From: Paraburkholderia heleia NBRC 101817
GTDB taxonomy: Bacteria; Pseudomonadota; Gammaproteobacteria; Burkholderiales; Burkholderiaceae
Assembly: GCF_000739775.1 (NCBI RefSeq)
Contig: NZ_BBJH01000003.1
Span: 186,001-250,000, forward strand
DNA length: 64,000 nt
Direction of reading: 5' to 3'
The notes beneath the pieces were generated by a model, which was given only the letters and a program-made list of their open reading frames with translations, searched no databases and was not told the origin of the DNA. Shown here piece by piece: positions 32,826 to 42,069 of the stretch. The position numbers were made by a program, and so were the translations under genes. Positions within the stretch are counted from its first letter, which is position 1. Every line of letters begins with the position of its first letter.

Positions 32826-33371
32826 TCAGGCCGAAGACGGATTAGCGAGCGATTGCCACCATTGCTTCCAGCGCGGCAGCGGCTTGCCGTCCGCCGCTAT
32901 CGGGCGGCGGTCGTCGGTATAGCGTTGCGCCGCTTCGAGCGGCTTTCCCGCGCTGAACGGTTGCCGTAGCGCCAGGCAGCCGTTCGGATGGAAGCGCTGC
33001 AAGACGCCATGCAGTTTGCCGTTGCGGTAGTGCGCTTCTTCGAGCAGCGTGCCGTCGGCCAGCCAGGTGCGCGAAACGCCGTGCAGCACGCCGTGCGCGT
33101 AATGCGCCTCGCGCTGGATTTTTCCATCGGGGAAGTAGAAGCGCGCCTTGTCGTCGAGCTTTCCGTTCGCATACTGCACCTGCGCCGAGGGGTTGCCCTC
33201 CGCATGGAAATAGGTCGCCGGGCCGTTGAGCGTGCCATTCGCGTAACGCATCGTCGCAACGGGGCGTCCTTCCGACTCGATGCGCACGGGGCCGTGCAGC
33301 GCGCCGCCCAGCGTCGCGCCCTCTATACGCGTGTCGTCGCGTTCTATCGTGACCGGCTGAATCGTCTCCAT
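32826..33371 (-). CDS. MORN-repeat protein in the vgrG operon
   Basis: A 181-residue protein with at least five MORN/YwqK-like repeats of about 23 residues, each near YxNGxLxGxxxxFxxDGxxxxxxxY (for example YANGTLNGPATYFHAEG, YAHGVLHGVSRTWLADG, YRNGKLHGVLQRFHPNG). It starts 7 bases after the vgrG stop. Related proteins accompany T6SS tip genes as adaptors or immunity factors, and a YwqK name implies antitoxin. Which applies here is not evident from sequence. Confidence 0.75.
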   Translation of the reverse strand: METIQPVTIERDDTRIEGATLGGALHGPVRIESEGRPVATMRYANGTLNGPATYFHAEGNPSAQVQYANGKLDDKARFYFPDGKIQREAHYAHGVLHGVSRTWLADGTLLEEAHYRNGKLHGVLQRFHPNGCLALRQPFSAGKPLEAAQRYTDDRRPIAADGKPLPRWKQWWQSLANPSSA

Positions 33372-33378
33372 GCTCGCC

Positions 33379-35367
33379 TCAGTTGATCTTCACAATGCCG
33401 CCCTTGACCACCAGCATGCCGCCGCCGTCCACCGTTTGCTGTACGGCGCCCTTGTTCGTCACGCTTTGCGCTTCGTTCGAGAGCGTGCCGTCCGACTTGT
33501 TGGTGAGCGACGTCCCGGCCTGATTCGTGAGCGACATACCGGCCTGATTCGTGAGCGATGCATCGCTCTTCGCCATGAGATTGCCCGTGCTTTGCAGCGT
33601 CAGCGTGCCGCTCACCTTGATGGTGAGGTTGCCGTCCACGGTGAGCGTCATGTTGCCCGTCACCGTCTGTTCGAGGTTGCCGCCTACCGTGCGCGTCTCG
33701 TTGCCGCCGGCTTTCACGGTGCGTGCGCCTTTGATGTCGACGGTTTCGTCGCCCGTCTTGACCGTCGTGGTGCGATTGCCCTGTTCGACCGTGAGCGTAT
33801 CGTTGCCTTCCTTGATCGTATGCGCGCGGTCGTTCTTGATCGTGCTCGTTTCGTTGTGGTCTATGGTCCACGTGGCGTCGTTGATCACCTTGGCGTTCAG
33901 GTCCTTTTGCGCCTGCAGGAAGATTTCCTCGCTGTCCTGCTTGTCTTCGAAGCGCAGTTCGTTGAAGCCGTTGCCGCCTTTGGAGGTATTCGTCTTGATG
34001 CCGGACTGCGTCTGGTTGTCGGGCAGCGTATAGGGCGGCAGGTTCGCGCCGTTATACACGCTGCCCGTGATGAGCGGCCGGTCGGGGTCGCCGTCGATGA
34101 AGGTCACCACGACTTCGTCGCCCACGCGCGGCATGAACTGCATGCCAAAGCGTTTGCTCGCCCAGGGCTGCGCCACGCGAATCCAGCACGAACTCTGTTC
34201 GTCGTTCTGGCCGTCGCGGTCCCAGTGAAACTGGACCTTCACGCGGCCATACTGATCGGTCCACAATTCCTCGCCGCTCTTGCCCACCACCGTCGCGGTC
34301 TGCGTGGGCATGAAGGGGCGCGGCGTCGTGCGCGCGGGGCGCCAGGTCGTCGCGAACGGGAACGCTTCGAAGCGGTTGCGATAGCGGTTGTGATCGGCTT
34401 CGTGAATCACGCTGCGCACGACCCATTCGACGTTGGCGTCGCCGGATTCGTGATCGGCCAGCGTAAAGCGGCAGCCTGGCGCGAGCGCGCGGCAATCGCT
34501 TTCGCCAATGAGGGTCCGGGTGGGCGCACGCAGCGCGTCCACCCGGTGCCTGGAGAGCGTGGAGCCATCGCTGCTGCTGGCGTAGCGCCCCGGATACTCG
34601 TACACGCTGTGTCCGTTCGATGCCGCCTGTGCCTGCGAATAGAGTTGTGCGGCCGGCGTCTCCCACGCGTAGTCGGTATGCGAGAAGAGGCCGCTGGCCG
34701 TCTCTTCGACGACCTCGCAATGGACAATCTGCGTCGACTCGCGCGTGCCGGTCGTGCCGCCTGTGTAATGCAGTGTCGCGTCGCCGGGCAAGGGCGTGAA
34801 GGCGTCGTTGCTGTCGGCAATGACGAGCGTATGGCTACCCGTATCGTGGCGGAAGAAATAGAACCAGCCTTCCTCTTCACAAAGGCGGCTCACGAACGCG
34901 AAGTCGGACTCCGCGTACTGCACGCACCATTCGCGCGTCGCGGCCGTGCCCGTGACGGAGAAGGCATAGTCTGTCAAACCGTGCCCCCCGAATACGGCCT
35001 GTATGATCTCCTGCGCGTTTTTGCCCTGAAATATACGGTTGTTTCGCGAGAGCGTGAGCAGCCACAACCATGAACGCAGTTCCAGGGTGAAGTGGCTGGC
35101 GTCTATCGTCGAGGGCAGCTGCGCGGCACGCGTGCAAACGGCGTCGATGAGGCGCGGCGACTCGCCCCACGCAAGCGAGAGCGTTGCATGGTTGCCCGTC
35201 ATGCCCGAGGGCGCCGGCGGCGGCAATCCGCCATGAGCGTGGAGCGTCAACGTGGCGGGCGCGTCCAGCGCCTCGCGCGCATCGAAGCGGGCGGGAAAGA
35301 GCGTGCTGAACGCGCTGCCGGTGAGGCTGATGCGCGCATCGGTGTCGGCGGAGATGGGGCGGTTCAT
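33379..35367 (-). CDS. vgrG: T6SS spike protein VgrG
   Basis: A 662-residue VgrG. The gp27-like N-terminal part runs to about residue 370 (SRLCEEEGWFYFFRHDTGSH, YPGRYASSSDG). The OB fold with GEELWTDQYGRVKVQFHWDRDGQNDEQSSCWIRVAQPW follows, then the beta-helix spike with short repeats (TIKEGNDTLTVEQGN, SLTNQAGMSLTNQAGTSL). A 24-base direct repeat encodes the LTNQAG units (20 identical bases at 33515 and 33539). There is no extra C-terminal effector domain, so cargo is likely carried by the PAAR-like protein. It is the TssI component. Confidence 0.95.
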   Translation of the reverse strand: MNRPISADTDARISLTGSAFSTLFPARFDAREALDAPATLTLHAHGGLPPPAPSGMTGNHATLSLAWGESPRLIDAVCTRAAQLPSTIDASHFTLELRSWLWLLTLSRNNRIFQGKNAQEIIQAVFGGHGLTDYAFSVTGTAATREWCVQYAESDFAFVSRLCEEEGWFYFFRHDTGSHTLVIADSNDAFTPLPGDATLHYTGGTTGTRESTQIVHCEVVEETASGLFSHTDYAWETPAAQLYSQAQAASNGHSVYEYPGRYASSSDGSTLSRHRVDALRAPTRTLIGESDCRALAPGCRFTLADHESGDANVEWVVRSVIHEADHNRYRNRFEAFPFATTWRPARTTPRPFMPTQTATVVGKSGEELWTDQYGRVKVQFHWDRDGQNDEQSSCWIRVAQPWASKRFGMQFMPRVGDEVVVTFIDGDPDRPLITGSVYNGANLPPYTLPDNQTQSGIKTNTSKGGNGFNELRFEDKQDSEEIFLQAQKDLNAKVINDATWTIDHNETSTIKNDRAHTIKEGNDTLTVEQGNRTTTVKTGDETVDIKGARTVKAGGNETRTVGGNLEQTVTGNMTLTVDGNLTIKVSGTLTLQSTGNLMAKSDASLTNQAGMSLTNQAGTSLTNKSDGTLSNEAQSVTNKGAVQQTVDGGGMLVVKGGIVKIN

Positions 35368-35414
35368 CGCGGGAACAGGGTTGAGTTATACGGAGTGGCG
35401 AGGCCCTTGCATCG

Positions 35415-38063
35415 TCATTCGAGCGCCCACTGCGCGAGCGTGCCGACCAGTTCGTTCATGAGCACGTTGTCGATCTCGCGCGCACCGCCCGCGGCGCGGC
35501 AGCGTGCGAGCACGGCGTCGATGATCCTGCTGTCGAAGGCGAACTGCTTGCCCGTGGCGTCGCGGTAGCGCATGCGCAGTTGTTCGAGCTTCTTTTCGAT
35601 GATGGCGCGCAGCACCGCATCGTCGAGCGCGGCATAAGGCACGGCGGTCATGCGCGCGAGAAACGCCGGGCGAAACGCGTGCAGCAGCTCTTCGTGGAGC
35701 CGCCGCGCGAAGGCGTCGGTGGCGATCGTTGCGGCGGGCGTATTGAGCAGCAGCTCGGCGCCGACGTTGCTGGTGGCGAGGATCACCGTGTTGCGAAAAT
35801 CCACCACGAGGCCGGTGCCGTCTTCCATCACGCCCTTGTCGAAGACGTTGTAGAACGCTTCGAGCACGTCGACATGCGCTTTTTCGATTTCGTCGAGCAG
35901 CACGACGCTATAAGGACGCCTGCGCACGGCTTCGGTGAGCTGGCCGCCGCTCGCATAGCCCACATAGCCCGGCGGCGCGCCGCGCAGCTGCGAGACGGCG
36001 TGCGCTTCCTGATACGCGGCGAGGTCGATCACGATGAGATTGCGCTCGCCGCCGTACAGCGCATCCGCAAGCGCGTAGGCCGTCTCGGTCTTGCCCACGC
36101 CCGTCGGCCCCACGAGCAGGAACACGCCTACCGGGCGCAACGGGTCGGCCAGTCCCGCGCGCCAGGCCTGGATGCGCATGGCGATGCGCTCGAGCGCCGC
36201 GTCTTGCCCCACAATGCGCTGCGCGAGACGGCCCTTGAGCGTACGCACGGCGTGGGCTTCGTCGGCGAGCATCTTGCCTACCGGAATGCCGGTCCAGCTC
36301 GCGATCACGGCAGCGATGGCTTTCGAATCCACGCAAACCGGGACCATGGGGTCGTCGTCGCGTATCGCCTCGAGGCCGCTTTCGAGGCGCGCCAGTTCGG
36401 CGGCGAGGTCTTCGCGCGGGTCGACCGCCTCGTTGGTCTCGTTCGCTTCCGCGCTGTCCGGCGGTTCTTGCTCGCCGTTGCCATCGCGAGGCGCTGCGTC
36501 GAGGGCGGCCAGGCGCGCGCGTACCGCGAGAATCTCGCGCACGGCAGCGGCCTCGTCGCGCCAGCGTGCCTCCAGCGTCTCGACGAGCGCGGCGTTGTGC
36601 GCATGTTCGGCGTCGAGCGTAGCGAGGCGCTGCGTGTGGTTCGCACCGAGCACCGCTTCCGTGCGCAGGCGCAGCAGTTCGTCGTCGAGCGCGCGCAGCC
36701 GGTGCCTGGCGGCTTCCAGTTGCGGTGGCGTGTCGTGCTGCGCGAGCGCCACGCGTGCGCACGCGGTGTCGAGCACGGCGATTGCCTTGTCGGGCAACTG
36801 GCGCGCGGAGATGTAACGGTGCGAGAGTTTCACCGCATCGACGATAGCGGCGTCGAGGATCGTCACGTTGTGATGCGTCTCGAACTTTTGCGCCAGCGCG
36901 CGCAGCATGGCGATAGCCATGGGCTCGTCGGGCGCTTCGATCTGCACGAGCTGGAAGCGCCGCGCGAGCGCCGGGTCGCGCTCGAAGTACTTTTTGTATT
37001 CGAGCCATGTCGTGGCGGCGATCGTGCGCAGCTCGCCGCGCGCAAGGGCGGGCTTGAGCAGGTTCGCGGCGTCGCTGCCGCCTTCCGTGCCGCCCGCGCC
37101 GATCATCGTATGGGCCTCGTCGATGAAGAGCACCACGGGCCGTGGCGAGTGCCGCGCCTCGTCGATCACCGCGCGCAGGCGCCGCTCGAACTCGCCTTTC
37201 AGGCCCGCGCCCGCCTGCAGCAGCGCGAGGTCGAGCATGCGCAGCGAGACCTCGGCAAGCGGCGGCGGCACGTCGCCGGTTGCGATGCGCAGCGCTAGAC
37301 CTTCGACCACGGCCGTTTTGCCCACGCCCGGCGCGCCCACGAGCAAGGGGTTGTTCTGCCGCCGCCGCAACAGGATGTCGAGCGTCTGGCGGATCTCCGC
37401 ATTGCGTCCGATGATCGGGTCGATGCGTCCGGCCCGCGCTTCAGCGGTGAGGTCGAGCGTGTATTGGTCGAGCAGGGCGGCCGATGGGGTGGCGGGCTCC
37501 ATGGCGCCGGTCAGTGGAGGCACGCTCGCGCCGTTGTCCATGACGGTTTCCAGCGTGGCGATCGGCGGTGTCGATGCGAGCGGCGCCGCTGCGTCGACCG
37601 GCGCGAGCCAGACGGCGAAGTTGGCGCGCAGCGCGGCGCTCGCCACGCGCAGCAGCGTGGGTACCGCATGAACGGCGCGTGCGCGCAGCGCCTCGTTTTC
37701 GAGCAGCGCGATGAGCAGCGTCGCCGCGCGCACGCGCGGCTGCTGGAGCACGACGGTGGATTGCACGAGCGCGTCCTGGAGCCACACGAGCAGGTCGGGC
37801 GAGAACGACGGCATGCCCGTGTTGCCGCGCTTGAAGCGCGCGATAGCCATGCGGATTTCGGCGCTGAGCGCGGCGCGGTCCACGCCGAAGTGCGGCAGCA
37901 CGCACGCGAAATCGCCGCCCTCGGGTTCGGCGAGCGCGAGCAGCCAGTGCTCGATTTCGACCACGAAATGCGTTTCGCGCAGGCATTGCTGCGCGGCGCG
38001 TTCGAGGGCTTCGCGCGGTTCGCGCTCGAGGCGCGCAACAAGCGTCTTGAGATCGAGCGTCAC
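35415..38063 (-). CDS. tssH: T6SS sheath-disassembly ATPase ClpV
   Basis: An 882-residue double-AAA+ ATPase. The N-terminal Clp-like domain covers residues 1-160, NBD1 has Walker A GAPGVGKT and VLFIDEAHTMIG, a coiled middle domain is rich in Glu/Ala/Arg (about 420-580), and NBD2 has GPTGVGKTETAYAL. ClpV unfolds contracted TssB-TssC sheaths for recycling. Its start overlaps the tssG stop by 4 bases. The middle domain includes an acidic insertion (NGEQEPPDSAEANETNEAVD). Confidence 0.96.
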   Translation of the reverse strand: MTLDLKTLVARLEREPREALERAAQQCLRETHFVVEIEHWLLALAEPEGGDFACVLPHFGVDRAALSAEIRMAIARFKRGNTGMPSFSPDLLVWLQDALVQSTVVLQQPRVRAATLLIALLENEALRARAVHAVPTLLRVASAALRANFAVWLAPVDAAAPLASTPPIATLETVMDNGASVPPLTGAMEPATPSAALLDQYTLDLTAEARAGRIDPIIGRNAEIRQTLDILLRRRQNNPLLVGAPGVGKTAVVEGLALRIATGDVPPPLAEVSLRMLDLALLQAGAGLKGEFERRLRAVIDEARHSPRPVVLFIDEAHTMIGAGGTEGGSDAANLLKPALARGELRTIAATTWLEYKKYFERDPALARRFQLVQIEAPDEPMAIAMLRALAQKFETHHNVTILDAAIVDAVKLSHRYISARQLPDKAIAVLDTACARVALAQHDTPPQLEAARHRLRALDDELLRLRTEAVLGANHTQRLATLDAEHAHNAALVETLEARWRDEAAAVREILAVRARLAALDAAPRDGNGEQEPPDSAEANETNEAVDPREDLAAELARLESGLEAIRDDDPMVPVCVDSKAIAAVIASWTGIPVGKMLADEAHAVRTLKGRLAQRIVGQDAALERIAMRIQAWRAGLADPLRPVGVFLLVGPTGVGKTETAYALADALYGGERNLIVIDLAAYQEAHAVSQLRGAPPGYVGYASGGQLTEAVRRRPYSVVLLDEIEKAHVDVLEAFYNVFDKGVMEDGTGLVVDFRNTVILATSNVGAELLLNTPAATIATDAFARRLHEELLHAFRPAFLARMTAVPYAALDDAVLRAIIEKKLEQLRMRYRDATGKQFAFDSRIIDAVLARCRAAGGAREIDNVLMNELVGTLAQWALE

Positions 38064-39190
38064 GGCCCGTTACGCCCCTGATCCTCGTCGGGCGCGAGGC
38101 ACGTGAGACGCGCGGGCGCCGATTCCGCCGCGCCGGCCCAGGCGGTCCAGCCGAGCCTCAACGGCGCGTGCCGCGAGAGGCGTGCGCGCGGCAATTCGCC
38201 CGCGGCGAGTTGCAGTTCGAGATGCACCTTGAGTTCGGCGCCGAACCAGTCGGCGGCGAGCGTTTGCAGCGCTTCGTGGGCGGGCGCGCCCGGCAGGAAC
38301 GCTTCGTACTGCTCACGCCTGAGTGGCCCGAGGCGCACGCGGATGCCCTGGTGTTCGTCCCAGATCCTCGTGCCCGCGACGGCATCCTGGCCGAGCCGCC
38401 GGTTGCGGCCGCCGGAGCCGATCGCCGTGCGGCTCGCCGGGGGCAGCGTGCGCCAGCCGCCCGCAAACGGCGTGGAGCGCACGTGGACGCGGAAATGATG
38501 GAGCACCATGACGTCGAAACCCGCGAGCGAACGCCGGCGGTTCGCGAAGAGGCCCGCGCGCGCCAGCACGGCGCGCATATCGAGCGGCTCCTGCGGTGCC
38601 GCGGCTTCCTGCGCCCCCCGCTTATGCCAGGCGAGCGAACCCAGTGAGGCATTGCCCGTGAGCGCGCGCAGCACGACATCGGCCGAGCGCTGCGCAGTGG
38701 CGGGCAACGGCTCGGCGCTGCGGTACTTGCGCTGCGCGCGATAGAGCAGCGACAGCAGCCGATGCTGGAAGATGTCGAGAAACGCTGCCGCCGAGCGGTC
38801 CTTGCGGCGCAGACGGTCCTGCAGCCATTCCTGCCATGCGCCAGGCAACGGGCCGTTCGGGCCGCCCAGCGCGAATGCGTTGACCTGGAGCTGCGGGGGG
38901 CCCGCATGGGCGGATTGTGCGGATGGTTCTTCGCCCGCCTCAGGCGCAAACGCGAGCGAGCGCGGCAAGCCGCGCCGCAATGGCCCGAGCGCGCTCGCCG
39001 GAAACGCGGGAGAAAGGTTGCCGCTCAACGCAAGCGCTTCCTGGCTTGGGTCGAGCGCGGTGCCGAGCGGCTGTGCATGCGGCTGCAACAACTCGAGCAG
39101 GCGCACGGCCTGGGTGAATTCGAACGCGTGCGGTTCGTCGAACAGCCGCTGCGTCAGAGAACGAGGGGGCTGCCCATCGTCGGCCGCCAT
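38060..39190 (-). CDS. tssG: T6SS baseplate protein TssG
   Basis: A 376-residue TssG/ImpH-family protein. LFDEPHAFEFTQAVRLLELL near the N-terminus and NAFALGGPNGPLPGAWQEWLQDRLRRKD are the family signatures. ATG 39190 overlaps the end of tssF by 37 bases, consistent with translational coupling. TssF, TssG and TssE with TssK form the baseplate wedge on which the tube assembles. Confidence 0.93.
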   Translation of the reverse strand: MAADDGQPPRSLTQRLFDEPHAFEFTQAVRLLELLQPHAQPLGTALDPSQEALALSGNLSPAFPASALGPLRRGLPRSLAFAPEAGEEPSAQSAHAGPPQLQVNAFALGGPNGPLPGAWQEWLQDRLRRKDRSAAAFLDIFQHRLLSLLYRAQRKYRSAEPLPATAQRSADVVLRALTGNASLGSLAWHKRGAQEAAAPQEPLDMRAVLARAGLFANRRRSLAGFDVMVLHHFRVHVRSTPFAGGWRTLPPASRTAIGSGGRNRRLGQDAVAGTRIWDEHQGIRVRLGPLRREQYEAFLPGAPAHEALQTLAADWFGAELKVHLELQLAAGELPRARLSRHAPLRLGWTAWAGAAESAPARLTCLAPDEDQGRNGP

Positions 39191-40941
39191 GTGCGGATCT
39201 CCCGACCGTCGCGCACGAGCGAGGTCTGTACGAAACGGTTGACGCTCGCATAGAGCGAAAAGAATTGCGCGAGCACGCCGGAAAAGAGCACGGTGCTCGC
39301 GCCCACGAAACTCGCTTCGTCGAGTTCGATCCGCACGCCGAGTCCATTGCGCCAGCCGCGCCAGCGGTCCGCTCCGACGTGCGCGACGATCGGTTCGCTC
39401 GACACCGCTGCGAGTCCCGCGATCTGGCGCTGCGAGGGGGCATGTGCGCCGAGATTGTGGAGCATGAGCATTTCGCGCAGCGACTGCAGCGCTTGCGGGC
39501 CTTCCACGATCGACGTGTGATTGAGCACGAGTTGCGAGACGAGGCGCCAGCGCGAAGTGCCGTCGAGCGCGGCCACGATCTGCGGCGTGGGCCGGTGCGC
39601 AATGCGCACGCTTGCCACCGGGCCCGGCACTTCGAACGATAGCGCGGCGCCCGGTGCGAGCCGGTGGGCCAGATGGCGGTTGGTGCACAACAGGTCCGCA
39701 GTGAGCGTGCGCGCCGCGGGTGCGGCGGGATTGAAGCGTGTATCGACGAACGTGAGCATGATGTCGCTGCCGGGACGCGACGCGTGCAGCCCGCTTACGC
39801 GCCGCGCGTACCAGTAAACAGCCGAATCCGCGCCGTGCATGGAGCCGTACCAGGGCGGCACGTCCGTCACCGTGCGGCCCGCCACGGCGCGCACGTTGCG
39901 CACGGCGTAGATCTCGGTGCCCGATTCACGATGCGCGTCGGGACTCACGCGCATTTCGCGCGCCGTGCCGTCGGGCCGCAACGGTTCGGAGGTGCGCGCG
40001 AACAAATTGAGTGCGGGGGCGCAGCCAAGCTGGATATCGTCCCTATGGAACGTGAAGCGCCCGCGCGGGGCCGCCGTGAAGCCGATCACGAGATCGAGGC
40101 TGTCGAGCGCATCGGAGGGCGGTTTGAACGGCAGATCGAAGAACGCGAACTTCTCGGGAAATGCGAAGTACTCGACCAGCAGACGGCAGGCCGGATGCGC
40201 GCCGTCTTCGAGCGGCAGCAACGCGTCTGGCTCGTCGAAGCCCACCGGGGAGGGCAGTCCGCGTTGCGCGTGCAGCGCCCCCTCGGGCATCTGCAGCCAG
40301 GTGGCGGCGCTGTGCGCGCCGAGCAGATCGTAGAGCGCGGCGGAAGTGACGGGCGACCCCGCGAGGCGCACCCGCAAGCGCTCGATCGGCAGCGCGCCCA
40401 GCTTGTGCGGCCCGCTGCCCTGCAGCGTGAGCCGCAGCGCGGATTGCAGCGACGCATTGCCGGTGAGCGCCTGGGCTTCCTCGGCGTCGAGCAACTGGGC
40501 TGCGGCGAGGGTGACCGGCCAGAGCGTGACCTCGCTGCTCGTGCGCCAGTGGATAGTCGCGCCGCTCGCGTCCACGTGCATGAGGGGCGTGTCGCGCGGC
40601 ACGCGATACCCCGCCGCGATGCTGCCTTGCGTGGGGTCCGGCTCGAACTGCACGATCGTCATGGAGGGCACGGGCCGCGACGCGTAGGGATAAAACTGTT
40701 CGAGCAGGCCGTCCGTGAGCGTGGTGTATTCGTCGTCGAGCGTGCGCTGGATGCGAGCGGTGAGCACCGCGAAGCTTTCGATCAGGCGTTCGACGTTCGG
40801 ATCGGCGCTCTCGCCGGGGCCGAGTTCGAGCCGACGCGCGATCTTCGGATAACGCTGCGCAAAGCCTTCGCTCGCGCGGCGCAGATAAGTCAGCTCGCGC
40901 TGGTAGTAGTCGAGCAGTTGCGCATCAAGCGAGTCGTTCAT
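39154..40941 (-). CDS. tssF: T6SS baseplate protein TssF
   Basis: A 595-residue TssF/ImpG-family protein starting LLDYYQRELTYLRRASEGFAQRYPKIARRLEL, the standard N-terminus. It includes ESFAVLTARIQRTLDDEYTTLTDGLLEQFYPY and RPVPSMTIVQFEP. The start overlaps the tssE end by 17 bases. Length is usual for the family (about 590-630). Confidence 0.95.
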   Translation of the reverse strand: MNDSLDAQLLDYYQRELTYLRRASEGFAQRYPKIARRLELGPGESADPNVERLIESFAVLTARIQRTLDDEYTTLTDGLLEQFYPYASRPVPSMTIVQFEPDPTQGSIAAGYRVPRDTPLMHVDASGATIHWRTSSEVTLWPVTLAAAQLLDAEEAQALTGNASLQSALRLTLQGSGPHKLGALPIERLRVRLAGSPVTSAALYDLLGAHSAATWLQMPEGALHAQRGLPSPVGFDEPDALLPLEDGAHPACRLLVEYFAFPEKFAFFDLPFKPPSDALDSLDLVIGFTAAPRGRFTFHRDDIQLGCAPALNLFARTSEPLRPDGTAREMRVSPDAHRESGTEIYAVRNVRAVAGRTVTDVPPWYGSMHGADSAVYWYARRVSGLHASRPGSDIMLTFVDTRFNPAAPAARTLTADLLCTNRHLAHRLAPGAALSFEVPGPVASVRIAHRPTPQIVAALDGTSRWRLVSQLVLNHTSIVEGPQALQSLREMLMLHNLGAHAPSQRQIAGLAAVSSEPIVAHVGADRWRGWRNGLGVRIELDEASFVGASTVLFSGVLAQFFSLYASVNRFVQTSLVRDGREIRTWRPTMGSPLVL

Positions 40942-41419
40942 CGACGATCCCGATGGACTGCGTTTCGCCGTCCTGCCCGGCGACGTAGGTGACGACGTGC
41001 TCCACGCCGTCGCTGCCCCGCAGCGTTCCCCGAATGCGCAAGCATAGGCGCCAGGGCGCGGCGGCGTCCGATTCGATCTTCACGCGCGGCTCGCGAAGGC
41101 GCGGCTCGAACGCGCGGATGGCCTCAGCCACTTCGCGCTCGATCACCGCCCGGTCTTCCGCACGCGCCGCGCTTTGGCCGCTCCAGTCGGGCAGGCCGTA
41201 AAGCAGGACGTCCGGCGCGCGCGGCATGCGGGGCGTACCGCGGCGCGTGTTGAGAAGGCGCAGCAACTCCGCGCGCACCGACGCGCGCAAGCCTGCCGCG
41301 TCGAGGGTGCGCGCGGCGAGTTCGTCGACGGACTCATGCGCATCGAAGGGCGCGTCGTCGGCCAGCCGCTCGAAGAGCGGCATCGGCGCGACGGCGATAA
41401 AGGCGCGGGCGTTCGCCAT
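40925..41419 (-). CDS. tssE: T6SS baseplate protein TssE (gp25-like)
   Basis: A 164-residue gp25/lysozyme-like family protein. The core is LRASVRAELLRLLNTRRGTPR, then YGLPDWSGQS and AIRAFEPRLREPRVKIE, the typical TssE order including the conserved EPRL segment. It initiates sheath polymerisation on the baseplate. It lies 12 bases after hcp and overlaps tssF. Confidence 0.93.
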   Translation of the reverse strand: MANARAFIAVAPMPLFERLADDAPFDAHESVDELAARTLDAAGLRASVRAELLRLLNTRRGTPRMPRAPDVLLYGLPDWSGQSAARAEDRAVIEREVAEAIRAFEPRLREPRVKIESDAAAPWRLCLRIRGTLRGSDGVEHVVTYVAGQDGETQSIGIVDERLA

Positions 41420-41431
41420 AGGCGCTGCGCG

Positions 41432-41935
41432 CTAGCTCGCCTTCACGACCTTGTTCGCGGCCAGGTCCCACGTGGTGGCCGCCGTGCCTTCCTTGGTGGC
41501 GTCGTCCTTCTGCGCCGTGAATTCCCACTTGATCTTCGTGAAGTTTATCGAGAGCGTTTCCACGGGTTTGCCACCTGCGCCGCCCGACACGCTCACGTTG
41601 CTCAGCACGACATTGTTCAGCGTATAGGTAATGAACGGCATGATCTTGCCGTCGCTTTCGGCGGCGTTGCGGCCCACCACGACGGTCGCGCTCGCAATGG
41701 CCTTGCCGGAGCAGCAATATTCGTTGAGCGTGGGCGTGGCGACATCGACGAACTTCGTCACGGTGAATTCGCCGATATGGGGCTTGCCCGACGTGCGCTC
41801 CGAGTTGCTGACGTCATTGGTGACCTGCATCGCCACGTTGTGGCTGTACGACATCAACTCGATCTTGTCGGTATAACCTTCCAGCGTGCACTCGCCTTTG
41901 ATGTCGCTGCCCAGGTCGAGAATGATCGAATCCAT
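41432..41935 (-). CDS. hcp: T6SS tube protein Hcp (TssD) of the main system
   Basis: A 167-residue Hcp: MDSIILDLGSDIKGECTLEG at the start, then SYSHNVAMQVTNDVSNSERTSGKPHIGEFTVTK and CCSGKAIASATVVVGRN. It forms hexameric rings that stack into the inner tube. ATG 41935 has GGGAG upstream; an in-frame start 15 codons earlier is not supported. It belongs to a different class from the frameshifted Hcp at 5395 (MPIPAYMWLK type). It sits between tssC and tssE, the standard order. Confidence 0.95.
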   Translation of the reverse strand: MDSIILDLGSDIKGECTLEGYTDKIELMSYSHNVAMQVTNDVSNSERTSGKPHIGEFTVTKFVDVATPTLNEYCCSGKAIASATVVVGRNAAESDGKIMPFITYTLNNVVLSNVSVSGGAGGKPVETLSINFTKIKWEFTAQKDDATKEGTAATTWDLAANKVVKAS

Positions 41936-42069
41936 GGTTTGCTGCTCCCGAAGCAGTAAAGAATCGCGCGGGCCGCGCATGCGGCGCGAGGCGCGTTCAG
42001 GGACCAGGGGCGCTCATGCGCCGCCTGGCCGTCGTCTCTTCAATAAAATTGCTTTTTTCCGCAGATGGA

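Noticed and set aside
33515..33558. 24-bp direct repeat in vgrG considered as a mobile or regulatory repeat
   Set aside because: It is in frame and encodes repeated LTNQAG units of the beta-helix spike, so it is structural coding repetition.
33370..35073. 567-codon plus-strand frame opposite vgrG
   Set aside because: Antisense to a recognisable VgrG; no motifs and unlike any known family.
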